Assembly (NCBI GenBank): GCA_016165875.1
Contig: JABBOT010000002.1
Span: 20,042,120-20,106,119, forward strand
Source of the DNA: Acanthopleura granulata
Taxonomy: Eukaryota; Mollusca; Polyplacophora; Chitonida; Chitonidae
Direction: 5' to 3'
DNA: 64,000 bases
Positions within the stretch are counted from its first letter, which is position 1. Each line of letters begins with the position of its first letter. Made by a program: the position numbers and the translations under genes. Shown piece after piece: positions 1 to 46,600 of this stretch. Below the pieces are notes generated by a model that saw only the letters and a list, made by a program, of their open reading frames with translations, ran no database searches and was not told the origin of the DNA.

Positions 1-20687
<20,687 letters not shown>

Positions 20688-20830
20688 TTTCGATTATCTG
20701 ACTGTTTAACAGTGCATATTATTTCCCGACATTTAGAAAGCACTTGCCGAAACCAGCTAGCTGGCGGCCATGGTTGTTTGGTTGCTAGGATATTGGCGCA
20801 AGCGCGGACTTGCGGGTACAACTAAAGTCA
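20688..20830 (-). promoter_or_regulatory. SPAG17 5' flank with RFX X-box-like half site
   Basis: The 140 bases upstream of the SPAG17 ATG are more GC-rich than their surroundings. GTTGCTAGGATAT at 20781-20793 matches the first half and spacer of the RFX X-box (consensus GTTGCYNRGNAAC) but not the second half. RFX factors drive ciliary genes, so a site about 95 bp upstream of the start would fit. The match is partial and could be chance. Confidence 0.35.
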
Positions 20831-23800
20831 GTTTGGATCAACACAGTAATGCGGAAGACGGACTGAAGTTCTTTTCGGAAAATGATAAACTCTATGCAGC
20901 AAACAGGCACAGAAGTATAAACACTCCATGTTGCAGATGAATAACTAGTAAATTCCACTCCATCCATACCACAAACAAAATCTTTCTTTCATTTGATACA
21001 TCATTTTACACTTTTAAGTTTCAAGCTATTTCAAACTATATCAGGAAATAACCTACATGTGAATAATATACAAGCTCTCATTTAGATACTGGGATATTAG
21101 CATGAGCACCAATTGGTTGTTTTACGGAATACTTGTGCTACCAATACTAAGTTTAAGTATCCTTTGCACTGCTAAGTAGACCTACATGTACAGGTAAACA
21201 AACAGTGTATTAATGTCCTCTTTTTCACCCTTGTCTCAAGTATTTTTTTTTTTTTGTTTTTTGTTTTGACAAACTCCTGCAATCAAATGAGTTTTACAAC
21301 CTGCAAGCAAAGCAGAAGTGGGGATCAATGCAGAAATGGGGGATATCTACATTTCCCTATTAGGGAACAAACAAAATTAATGTGCAGGGTATTTATTTCC
21401 ATAATAGCTAGCTTTAGGCCATGTGGTCAGTAGAACTCCACGTGATTGTTCCTCTGCAGGAATCACGTCAAAATCATCTGCTTGATCATGAGGTAAAAGT
21501 CAACAAAAACTTTGAAAAATTCAACATAGTGATTTTATTTTCATACACTTACATGGAATTAAGCTAAAACATATGAAAAAAGTAAAAGCGATTGAAAAAA
21601 ATCTGACGATTACAGGTACCAAAAAATCCACTTGATAATAATAAATCAACTAGTTCTAATAAGGCATTTTAAGACAGTTACACCAGGTGTACAAAATAGA
21701 AATCAGATAATATACGACCATATTACTTTAATTATACTCATTCACAATGCCTTAATTTCAGATGTTACCAATAATTAATACATGTATCAGTAGAATGTCA
21801 GCTTTATATGATCTACAGGCCTTATACACTATCACAGACACTCTAGTCAGTCAGTGTATCCCTTATTCCACAGGTGTCCATGGATTTGTGCACTGTACAC
21901 AAGCACAACTTTAACAGTATATATTTGTGGGGGGGGGGGGCAGGGTCGGCGTTGGGGGGATATTTTATTTTTTTTTTTGTGCAATCCAATGATCGTCTGC
22001 ATGAGTTTTTCAGAAAATTGATGGATTGCAGAAGATAATACACATATTGGTCTACTTAAGCCCCTCCCCCCCCCCAAAAAAACACATGGCACATGATTAC
22101 AAATGGCACCATAAACTACATGTTGAAAAATGCTTATTCAAACAGTTTCGTTTTTCTGATTACTTGTTTACAAAACAATTACATAGTGAACACCTTTTTA
22201 ACAAACCTCAACAACAACCCAGAAATCCCAGAGCAGAAGGATTAATTTTCACAAATGCATCTAAAAATCAGCTACCTCTGTTTGATGTTGATTGCATGAA
22301 AGAGATACATGTGTTAGTTGCTTTTTTCCCTTTAGCTGGGACTTTCAAGGTAATGCCTGTCATGACAGAATTAATAGGGCATATACTGGAATGCTAATAC
22401 AAGTTATACTTTACCATTTAATTAACACCATGCCTGGTATTAGTATACAACAATTGTTAAGTTTTAACAGCAAAACAATAACATATATATGAAAATAAAC
22501 ATCATGTATAACAAAATGAATTTCAAAACCTTTATCTTTTCTCAATACAGAGTGGAGACATGTATAGTTTGGCCAAATAAAACAAAGAAAAAATGGAAAT
22601 TGGTCCAAAACGCGTTACAAATACATATAACATATGGACATTATCATGCCTTAATCATCTCCAATGAACTGAGAGCAATTAATGTCCGCTAAAAAAAACC
22701 CTGAGAAGGTAATGCTAAAATAAAATACCTACTTCTTCATTTTTTTTTTAAAAGTAAAATTTTAACACTGATGTCTGAGCTCAATTTTGTTGCTGTACCT
22801 CTATAAAATAAACACCTTCATTTACTACCACCCTCCAAGTGAAGGTCTTATCAGTTTCTGACACCAACAAAATCCTCGTTAAATACATGCATGCATATAG
22901 CATAGACTATAGAAAATTACAAACTTAACAATGTCTTATAATTTGAATTTTATGATGATCTGGATTAAAATATACATCTCTTACGAACATTTATGTTGTT
23001 TACGTCTATAGGCTACTGTCCTGTTACATGCCCTCCGAAGACATCTACACAAAAGTAGTACCCAAAATGAAGTAAATGAACATACAAATTGTCTCTTAAA
23101 GCCCCTATAACACTAATCATACATATACACAACACTTGTATACCATACAATTCTAAAAAAAATGATATCATTTTCACTTAATGTCAGCTGTTGAGAGGGC
23201 AGTATACACAACACTTGTATACCATACAATTCTAAAAAAAAATGATATCATTTTCACTTAATGTCAGCTGTTGAGAGGGCAGTACTTCCTCATCAGCTCG
23301 TTCAGCTATAAAACTTGTACTACTTACTTGGTACTTATACCAGGGAGCATGACGTAGAGAGGAAACTGTAAAGCCAAGCACAATATCTGCTAAGCACATA
23401 CCTTCACAGTCGTGTCAACAATTTACATATTGAGTGTACTATCTTTTGTCTAAATACCCACCTAGATTGTTAATAGTTATAAAGGAGCCAAAACACTACA
23501 CAGGTAATACGGCACACCAGAGCATGGTTATTACCATGCTCTGGAATGCATGTGGAATGCAGACAATTTGCTTGACTATTATGGTACTGAAACATGTGTA
23601 CATTAAAACATGCAATTAAGAAGAAACTGGTTTCTAGGCAAATGTAATAACATAAAATAAAATAAATTATTAGATTAAAAAAAGAAAAAGGGAGGAAAGA
23701 AGAAACAAAAACTATCACTTTTGTATATTTAAAGGCTTAGCCACATACATGTAACATGTGGAGAAACTGTTCCAACCTTTCTTAAGTATAAGAAATGCTG

Positions 23801-24141
23801 AATTCTTCATTTGTAAGGAACAGTAGCAGTCAACGTATCTGGAATGCATTAGAGGTTTTACCCAGTGCTTTGATGGCAGAACATACTTTTAACATACATG
23901 TATGCATACACACAGTAGTGTTCATTCAAAATACAAGTTATTGCAGTTCAATTCTCTGTGCAGTATCATAATTGCGCATAGATATACATGCATTATCGAT
24001 AAATAAATTTGGTAAGACCAGCGAGCCCTTTTCCCATATAGTTTCTAATTAGTTATGTCCATTCCTCAGTCAATAAAAGAGATCGACTCTCTGACAAAGT
24101 AAAAAAATTACCAGCTATAGCTAATAACATTCGTAAGAGCT
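20831..24141. other. Intergenic region between SPAG17 5' end and malic enzyme 3' end
   Basis: No exon-like open frame with splice signals on either strand. It contains homopolymer runs (G near 21930, C near 22066), a 79-bp tandem duplication, and presumably the 3' UTR of the malic enzyme, since its stop codon lies at 24142-24144. I could not fix a polyadenylation site. Confidence 0.6.
23124..23282. repeat. 79-bp unit duplicated in tandem
   Basis: Two head-to-tail copies starting TATACACAACACTTGTATACC and ending TTGAGAGGGCAG. They differ essentially by one A in an A-run, so the duplication is recent. It probably lies in or just past the malic-enzyme 3' UTR. Confidence 0.9.
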
Positions 24142-38502
<14,361 letters not shown>

Positions 38503-39089
38503 TTTATCACGGCGTTTGAACCTCTGTGTGGAAACGAGCGATGCCCTCGGATGACGGGAACAGCCGTCAGTGACAAGCCTGATGCTATTTTAAACTTCAT
38601 CGGACGGTCCCATTTCATACCCAGTAATTTTACGGATGTCCGACGCCACACACCTTCTCATCAAAATCACTGGACCATAACAAAGCGTGACGCGTCTAAC
38701 ACAAACATCCTGGTTAGAATAATATTATCCAATATCTGTGGCCCAGATGTTAGGTTTTTAACGCGTATCTATTTATTTAACAATAAATCAATATCTTTCA
38801 CCCCTATGTTTATCGTTATTTGGTTTGTTCCACCCTCAGCTGACCAATAGGGAATCTCCTCAGGTCCCCAAGTCCCTATCATAGTCGACGAGAGGCAAAA
38901 ATACCAGCATCCTTCTGTGTGACAGTAAATTAACAATCGTTAAAAAATCGAACTATTACGCGAATAAAACGAATACAGATGGACATATGTTATTTGATAA
39001 TATGATAATATTATTACATGTGAAAGTCCGATTCAGGCTGGTTTCGTCCCCTTTCCCCCTTTCACACATGTGAATAATTGCTGATGATC

Positions 39090-39181
39090 GTTGGATCCCC
39101 CTGGGTTCTGCGCGGTTTCCTCACACCATAACGCTGACTGCCGTTGTATAAGTGTAATATTCGAAATAAATAAATAAATAT
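39090..39181 (+). mobile_element. 3' fragment of family-1 SINE
   Basis: GGTTCTGCGCGGTTTCCTCA, a CGCTGACTGCCGTTGTATAAG-like block and an AAATAAATAAATA tail match the 3' half of family 1 in plus orientation. The head and core are missing. Confidence 0.7.
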
Positions 39182-39463
39182 AACATTTGCTTTATGTAGA
39201 AGTACAAAGAGGTTTTTTCACGAGTTTGTATCAGGGGACTTTTGTCCACATTAAACTTACACTACAGCTCGCGGTTCGAACATCATATGAATGTGTAACC
39301 ATATGTAACATTAAATTCTTTACAGCACATAACATAAACTAAGATTTTACAGATTGACGGCCTAATTCATACTTACAAATGTAGCCCAAGTAAGCTACCC
39401 ATATTAAACTTCATACAAGAACTTAATGTATCACATATAAGAAACTATCCCACAGACCTAATG

Positions 39464-39830
39464 GGTATGTGTATATATGTGCTTGGGGTTTTACGTCGTA
39501 CATAACAATGTTTCAGTCATATGGCGCCGAGGAATCCTTAGAATGTATATACACTGTGTCTTCTTGGGGCAGGGCGAGCCCATGACGCCAAAGTATTTCC
39601 ACCACTGGAACATCATGCAGAAGACACCAGACATGACACCTCACTCAGTCACATTATTCTGACACCAGGCCGACCAGTGCCGCTTCCTTGCTCTAATCAC
39701 TCAGTGCTGAGCGTCAAGCGAGGCAGCAACAACTACCATTTTAATAGTCTTTGGTATGAGTGACTCGGCATTGAACCAGGATCTCCAGACCTCGAAGCGG
39801 ACGCTCTAACCAGGCCACCGAGACGATTTG
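39464..39830 (-). mobile_element. Full-length tRNA-derived SINE, family 2, with 10-bp target duplication
   Basis: On the minus strand it starts with a tRNA-like head: TGGCCTGGTTAGAGCGTCCG (A box region) and GGTTCAATGCC (B box). The body differs from family 1. It is flanked by AGACCTAATG at 39454-39463 and 39831-39840. A truncated relative sits at 34940-35105. It carries no reading frame. Confidence 0.88.
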
Positions 39831-40439
39831 AGACCTAATGAGAAAATATCACCTAATGAGCTGTGTGCATGTGCAGCATAGATATTGGCACAGATCATCA
39901 TTTCATCAATCAACCAGTCAATGATGGAGGAATACCTCTCAAGTAAAGGTGCGGACTGACATGCAGAAACGATGTAGCTGAACCAGCTGGTGGGCAAACA
40001 TGGTCTACTCCATGAAACATTTAAATCTGCAGGATTATTTGTAACTTGGAAACTTATCGATGAAAATAAGCGTTTCAACTATAAGCTTATACCCTGATAG
40101 AGAAGGCGGCCAAAAAATAAACCTTGAACAGTGTTAGCGAAAATTCATTTACTAGTCTACTTTATTTACTTATTTATTTTATTTATTTATTTATTTATTT
40201 AATCTTCCATGCCCAAGCCCCACCTATTCACACCATTCTAACTCTAAATAAAAATACAACTACATAATTTTGCGAAAGCTGTTAAGGAACACCGGTTACA
40301 AAATGATTTATTGTGATTAGGCTGGGCGTCTGGTGTTTGGTCTACATGTATGTAAACCTATAATCTAGATTAAGAACTATGTCGTCGCCAAAACAAATCC
40401 ATCGTGAGCTGCTGGTGATCAGTGAGGAAAACCCTTAAT

Positions 40440-40663
40440 CCGCGGGCTTACAACTTTTCTCTGTGACGTCACAATACGTATCCGGTTAACCGATCACGTG
40501 GTACTACCGTCAAACTGGCGAAATCGGAGCGGCTTATGCCGAGAAAACGTTGTGCAAAATATGCAAGGATATTTATCGCGTCGATACTTACGGAGCTGAA
40601 CTTAAAGATCATGATGGGCGATGTGGGGAACGGCTGAGACGAACACAGTAAAAATGTGACAAA
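40440..40663 (+). promoter_or_regulatory. Promoter-like 5' flank of the plus-strand gene
   Basis: CpG-richer than surroundings. It contains a perfect cAMP-response-element palindrome TGACGTCA at 40464-40471 and an E-box CACGTG at 40495-40500, about 200 and 165 bp upstream of the ATG at 40664. No TATA box stands out. Function is inferred from motif and position only. Confidence 0.4.
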
Positions 40664-43600
40664 ATGACGATAGGTGTTGGACACAAAATGTCGAGTTTTG
40701 CCGGCCTTTTGAAGGTGAGGCACACGGCGAACTATCCGCTTCCGACAACATGTGAAGTCAGCTACGACACGGATTTTTCTTCCAGGGAAATCTCCCGTCT
40801 ACATCGGAGTTCGTCCAGTGATTCCCGGACCTCTTTTCAAGACTTCATCGGGAGTTTATACCTGGACAGTACCTCAGTGCCTCACCCAACCCCACGAGAT
40901 GATTCCCGATTCAACAGGAAAGCATCTAAAGCCAAAGTGGTGCGTTCAGGCCTGCATGTATATGTGCAAATACTCCAGCTTTGAAAGTTGATGTGGCGTT
41001 AAGCCATAATGATTCGTTCATTCCTTAAAAGTTTAATTGATTTTTTTTTGTTCTTATTTTCTTATACACAGGTACTCTATGGGTAAAAGGTTTTTAGATT
41101 GAGGCGAAGTCCAGAAAACGAGCATAAAAAAGCTTTATGTACCATTCTTAGGGTGATAGTCATAATGCATACAACAACACCCCATGTCTCAGCATTAGTT
41201 TGATTACAAACACATAGTTCGAGATTGCTCTGACGTTGGGATTTGCATCAGAAATGACACGATTGCTCAAAGTATCATTGCTAATGCAAACCCCAACTTC
41301 AGAGCAATCTTGGACTGACAAACACACAACCTTGTGGTGCTGTCTTTAAGATAAAAGCATACTTTTTGTTGCTACTGTCAGTCAGCAAAGCTTTCATGAG
41401 CTCACCACTTCCTATCTTGCCAGGAAAACTGGGCATCTACTAGTCTTGCATTATGACTCTAGAGTATTTTTATGTCATAACAAGATATAAAAATACTCCA
41501 AAGTCATGGTGCAGGACAAGGCACATGTAGAATGGGCAGGTGCATGACTGCACATGTTGGAAATGTCTCCTCCAATTTGTAGCCAAAGGAAACAGCTGAG
41601 AATAAACAACAAGGAGTTGTCTGATGCTATGAATATTTGTAATATTCATTATGTGTATGTGTATAGTTTTAATATTCAGAACCTCTCTGTATCTGAATAT
41701 ATCACTGACCACATGTATAAATGTGTCAAGAGAGCACAAGTCATCTGCAATAACAATTTCCAAATCATTACCCATGAGCATTTAACCATGTGGAACATTC
41801 GTGACATTCATGTGGTAGTGTGTTACTGTTATTCTGCTCAGCGGCTCATTGGCCAAAGTGTATAACTTTATATGGCACTCCACGATGGTCAAGCAGTTAA
41901 AGCGTCTGTTTAGTAAGCCAAAAACCCAGGTTCAATACTGAGTCATGTCAGGCTGTAAAATTGACTGTCTTTCTCATTCCTCTCCACACAGAGCAAATTG
42001 CATGCCTATATTAGGTCTACCAGGAGGCCACATTGGTGGTATGTCACCTGAGTATGCTAAGACTTAGTGGGCATCAGGTGTCATCAGCATGGTGTTATAG
42101 TGAGGTAACACTATGAAAATGTTGGCACTGGGTGAGATCTGCTACATAGTAACACAAATCTGAACATTGAATGGTAGGCTCAGGGGTTTTTCTAGCAATT
42201 TTTTTTTTAGAAATAAGAAAACTCAATAACACCAATGTGTCAAAAACTAAATTTTTTTCATAGAAAAATCAATACCAAATTTGTCTAAAATTCAATTTTC
42301 CAAAGGTGATTAGAAAACCCTATGGAGCTACCATCAAACAAGTATGAGCCCACTTTAGCATACTTTATACTGCAAGACTGTGACACACACTGTCTTTGTA
42401 AAACAATCATGCATTATTCACTGAGTTTCTCAATCCTTGAATCATGCGACCCGTTCACTATTACAAGAGTTGTCCCCTGTGGATTATAAGCCAAACTGTG
42501 GCAGCATTACCTATGTACTATTGTTAATCCAGCTTATCAGTTTATTGTAGGTGTACATGTACAATGTAGACTGATGTGTGGTAATCATCCCATTACGACT
42601 TGAGAGGTTTATCCAGTTGATCTATATCTGTGGCTCGAGAGCATTGATAGGCCACACTGATCATTTATGTGCAGCTAAACGTAATGGAATAGTCAGCTAG
42701 GGCACCGTAAAGTAAATCTTCTAATTTTGGGAACAACATACATTCAAGTGTTGTGTTTTAAAAAAAATTATGATAACATTGATGTATATGTAGAGTTTCA
42801 AATACATGCATGTTAGGACTGTGTGTATATTCTTTGAAATGTGAACTAATTTATTGATTTTTACAAGATAAAAGGAAATACTCAAATGAAAGTGAAAAAT
42901 GAAAAACTGCAGAATGCATTAGGCCAGAATTGATGTGCTGAGATGTGAATATGTCAGCATTGTTGTGTTGCATTAACATAGGTCCAGTTTAGGTCGGCAC
43001 GGTTGTTTGAGTAATAACATATTTACTGCTTCTATCAAAAACCAACATTCTACTCCATAATCAACTATTTGTCAAAAAACTCACAGAATAACCTATATTA
43101 GTTATACATGTATATATAAAAGTACAGTCACGCCACACAGGTCAGTATACCGATAAGGCATTTAAGCAAGCTTGTTTCTCTTTTGTGAGCCTGAATTATA
43201 GTATTGCAAAACTGAGTACGCGGTATATATTGTAATTTTTTTTGTACCAACAGAGTTTAGCCCCTTGAATATATGTAGATTAGTGTAGTCATCAACATCT
43301 CTTCTGGAATCAGTCCAGTGTCAGGGAAATCAACTCCTGAGTCTTTTAATAGAAGTGAAACAGTTGTGATATCTACCTGCAGAACTTATTTAAAATAACT
43401 CAAAACAGGAATAATATGTACATGCACAATTAATTTAAATATATCAATGGGTTTTTGTTTGGTACTGTTTGCTTTGGAACATATGATGATGATTAGGCAT
43501 GTGGCACTTGATGCCTTGTTTCCCATCATAATATTTAAAAAAACTAATGCTGATGTGGAAACAATTTTCATTTTTCATTGTCGTTATTTGGCTAGATTTT

Positions 43601-46600
43601 ATGATTACCTCAACTTTTGTGGCAGTTTAAATAAATTTATGAGTTCTAAGGCAGGGTGTTAAATGATGTGCGCGCAGTCATGGGAAACAAGGAATTAAGT
43701 TGGAATGGCCTTAGGGAAAGTATTACCAAAGAAAATAAACCATTTCTTTTTAGCATATGTCAGTAATTAATAATGAGGCATGTATGGTATGATGCAAATT
43801 TAAAGAATTTACAAAACACTTGTCACATACTACATGCAGTACTCATTAACAGGACCACTGGTCTCTGTGTCTTGTAGGCTATATTGTCAGCTAGGGCATC
43901 TGTGCTGGGCAAACATGAATGAACCAGTTGTTTACTGTTTGAATTGCCTGGGACAAATTCACTGGATGTTTTCTCACTCACTTACTCTGTAGTAACAATT
44001 AGTTTGTTTACTGTTTAAATTATTCAGACAAATTCTTTTGTAGTTTTCTAGCGCACTGGCACAACAATGGAAGTTTTTTGGTCTATTCTATGGCCAAGCC
44101 ATCTATAGAAACCCATAGCTATGTTGTTAATAGCTGGCATACACACCCACTCTCAAAGCCCTCACGCATACTAATGAGCTCTATGTTTGGTAACAATTTG
44201 AAACGAGTCTAAAAGGATCGTGTCTGTTCAATTGGCATAACTCTGGTGGAGTTGCAAAGCGTCCTGTGATTCCAGTCTTTCTTGTATCATAATCAATCTC
44301 CTTCGTCGACTTTTCTCGTTTACTTAGCACAGTGTGGCCAAACTTTCAAACAGAGCAATCAATAAAGTTGACAATGGACTGCCTGACAGTTTCAAGGGAA
44401 CAGCAATCCTCTAATAAGACTTTAATGAGCTAGCTGGGATCACATTTCACCGGGAAAGAGCCTGTATGTATTTTGTAAGCTGTGGAAATATTCATGCCCT
44501 GAGTGTGGGGTGGTGTGTTCCTGCATGGAACAGGATCGACTTCATGAGTGCCATGGTCATTTTCAATGACGTATCATCAGAGAAATGTTGGATCACAGCT
44601 AGTTCTGTAAAGTTATGTGGCCTAGAGCCTAATCTCGACATTTGGTCAGCTTCCTGACACCCATCAAAAGCTACAATTGTTTACGATATACAGTGTGAAT
44701 TAGGTGTAACAGTCATCAGTGGGAAATGGTGGAGGGCTTTCCAGCCAGTGGTCAGGTAGTTTACCTGCGAAAGTTAGCCAATGGATTACAATTGTCATCA
44801 GTGCCTCACAGTGCTCCACGCTTTAAACAGTGTCTACCAGGTGGTTGGATCAAGGTAAATCTGAAAACAAAAGATCTCAAAAAAGAAGAAAAAAAAAAGA
44901 AAAAAGCATGGCTTACTATGAAGGACATGAGATACTCAACTTGCAAATTAAGAATGCTTGCTTTTGCCACTTTCACAAAACCTTGTGAATCCAACTTCTG
45001 GTAACTTTTTATCATGAAGGATTTTGTTTAGTTTAAAAGACCATAAAGTGACTATATGGTGCTTACGGAGAAAAGTTGTGAAAAATTTGACTTAACGAAG
45101 TATTGTGAAAGCACCACCAGTTCTGCTTTTCTAACATTAGTTTCCATGTTTTGCACAGCACTTGTTTGTTCTTCTGTTTTAGACCCGCAGTTTTACCAGC
45201 TTGGGAACATACAACAATAATAATGTGAAGGGTGCTGGCACCAAGGGAGTCTTGATATCTGTGTGGGAATCTCGCTCCACAGGACACCAGTCTCAGTGCC
45301 GGGTGCGCTCTGCAGGCAGCCCGAGCAGAGGCTCCTCCCAGAATGGCGACATCAGTAATCAGAATCGTCTTCGCTGGGTAGACGCTCTCAACACGTGGGT
45401 ACCAGACGCCCGAGTAAGTCACAACAGCTAGACCATGATTTAACGGCTTAAAATTTTATCGAAATAAATAAAGTTAATAAAATAAAATAGATTTATAGTT
45501 ATTCTTTTTTTCTTTCTCATGCTGTGCGTAAGATTAGCAATAAATTTTAGTCAAATTCATGTATTTGTAGCCATATGTAAATATGTGAATAGATGTAGGT
45601 ATGCTACAGTAGACCTACATGTATGTGTATTTGACTGCCTTTTGAAAAAAATTGTCACGTTGCCAATTTCAATTTTCTTTTTTTTTGGTCATAAAATATT
45701 CATACATGAATTGACACATTTGCATTTACAACTTCATTTTCATCATCCTTCATCTTCATTATTGCTAGAGTTGTTCTCATGACAACCAGAATGTATTCAC
45801 ATCTGCAAAGGCAGCAGGCTGGTATACCACACTTCAGCATTTCATCATGTATTTGTAAGTCTGTCATCATGTCATCCTCCCAGTATTCTGCGTCCTTATC
45901 ACTTCTCCTCGCACATGCTCACCTTTTCTGACCATGATTGATTTAGGTTTGTATGCCATTATTAGGAGTGCTGTACCCCCCAAATCTCTAATTAACATTT
46001 TCATCTTGTAACTTTATGCCTGCCTTTAGAAATTGTACTCAGTAACTTTCAGCACTGTACCTACCATGCCTACGTACTCAAACACAAAATTCACTGTCCA
46101 TGCTTCCTAATTGAAAGAGACAAGGTAAATTGTTATGCCTTGGAGAGTAGGGATAGATTTTTCACTGTTGACTTTAATGGTCGGGTTTTAGTTTCCCTTG
46201 ATGTTTTATTCTCAGTACATTGGAAGACCATGTGCCAGCCTATACGACTCTGTCTTTGACATATTGGAGTCTCTACATATGACCTCTTTTGCCTTGTTCT
46301 TATAGACAGAACTGGTAAACCAGTTTTTCTGTATTATTATATCCAGTCTGCTTTTCCGGCTTCAAGAGGATTCACGATCAAAGAGTAATATTACCTATCA
46401 GGCAAGGTGTTAATGATATATTACCTGGGAACCATGTTTACGATAAGAGGTTACACCCACGGGTATGCTGTTCATGGGGTCGTCTGTTCAAACACCTGAC
46501 AGGTACAGGCTGTGTGGTAAAGATATACTTGTGTAACTCTGCATGTTATTGTCATACTTGTCAACCTGCATGGTTGCCAGATCACTCTTATCAGATGTTT

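Larger units (their letters stand above)
38503..40663. other. Intergenic region between divergent malic enzyme and plus-strand gene
   Basis: The two genes face away from each other, so this 2.2 kb holds both 5' flanks. It includes a SINE fragment (39090-39181), an intact family-2 SINE (39464-39830) and an ATTT-rich run near 40160-40200. I see no open frame with splice support. Confidence 0.7.
40940..44719 (+). other. Intron 1 of the plus-strand gene
   Basis: 3.8-kb AT-rich intron with two inverted repeats (41217-41315, 41453-41507), a tRNA-like SINE head near 41878 and a short terminal-inverted-repeat element at 43504-43697. No further exon was convincing. Confidence 0.55.

Noticed and set aside
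44466..44657. 63-codon open frame on the plus strand just before an exon
   Set aside because: No acceptor/donor pair in phase with the neighbouring exons and no recognisable motif.
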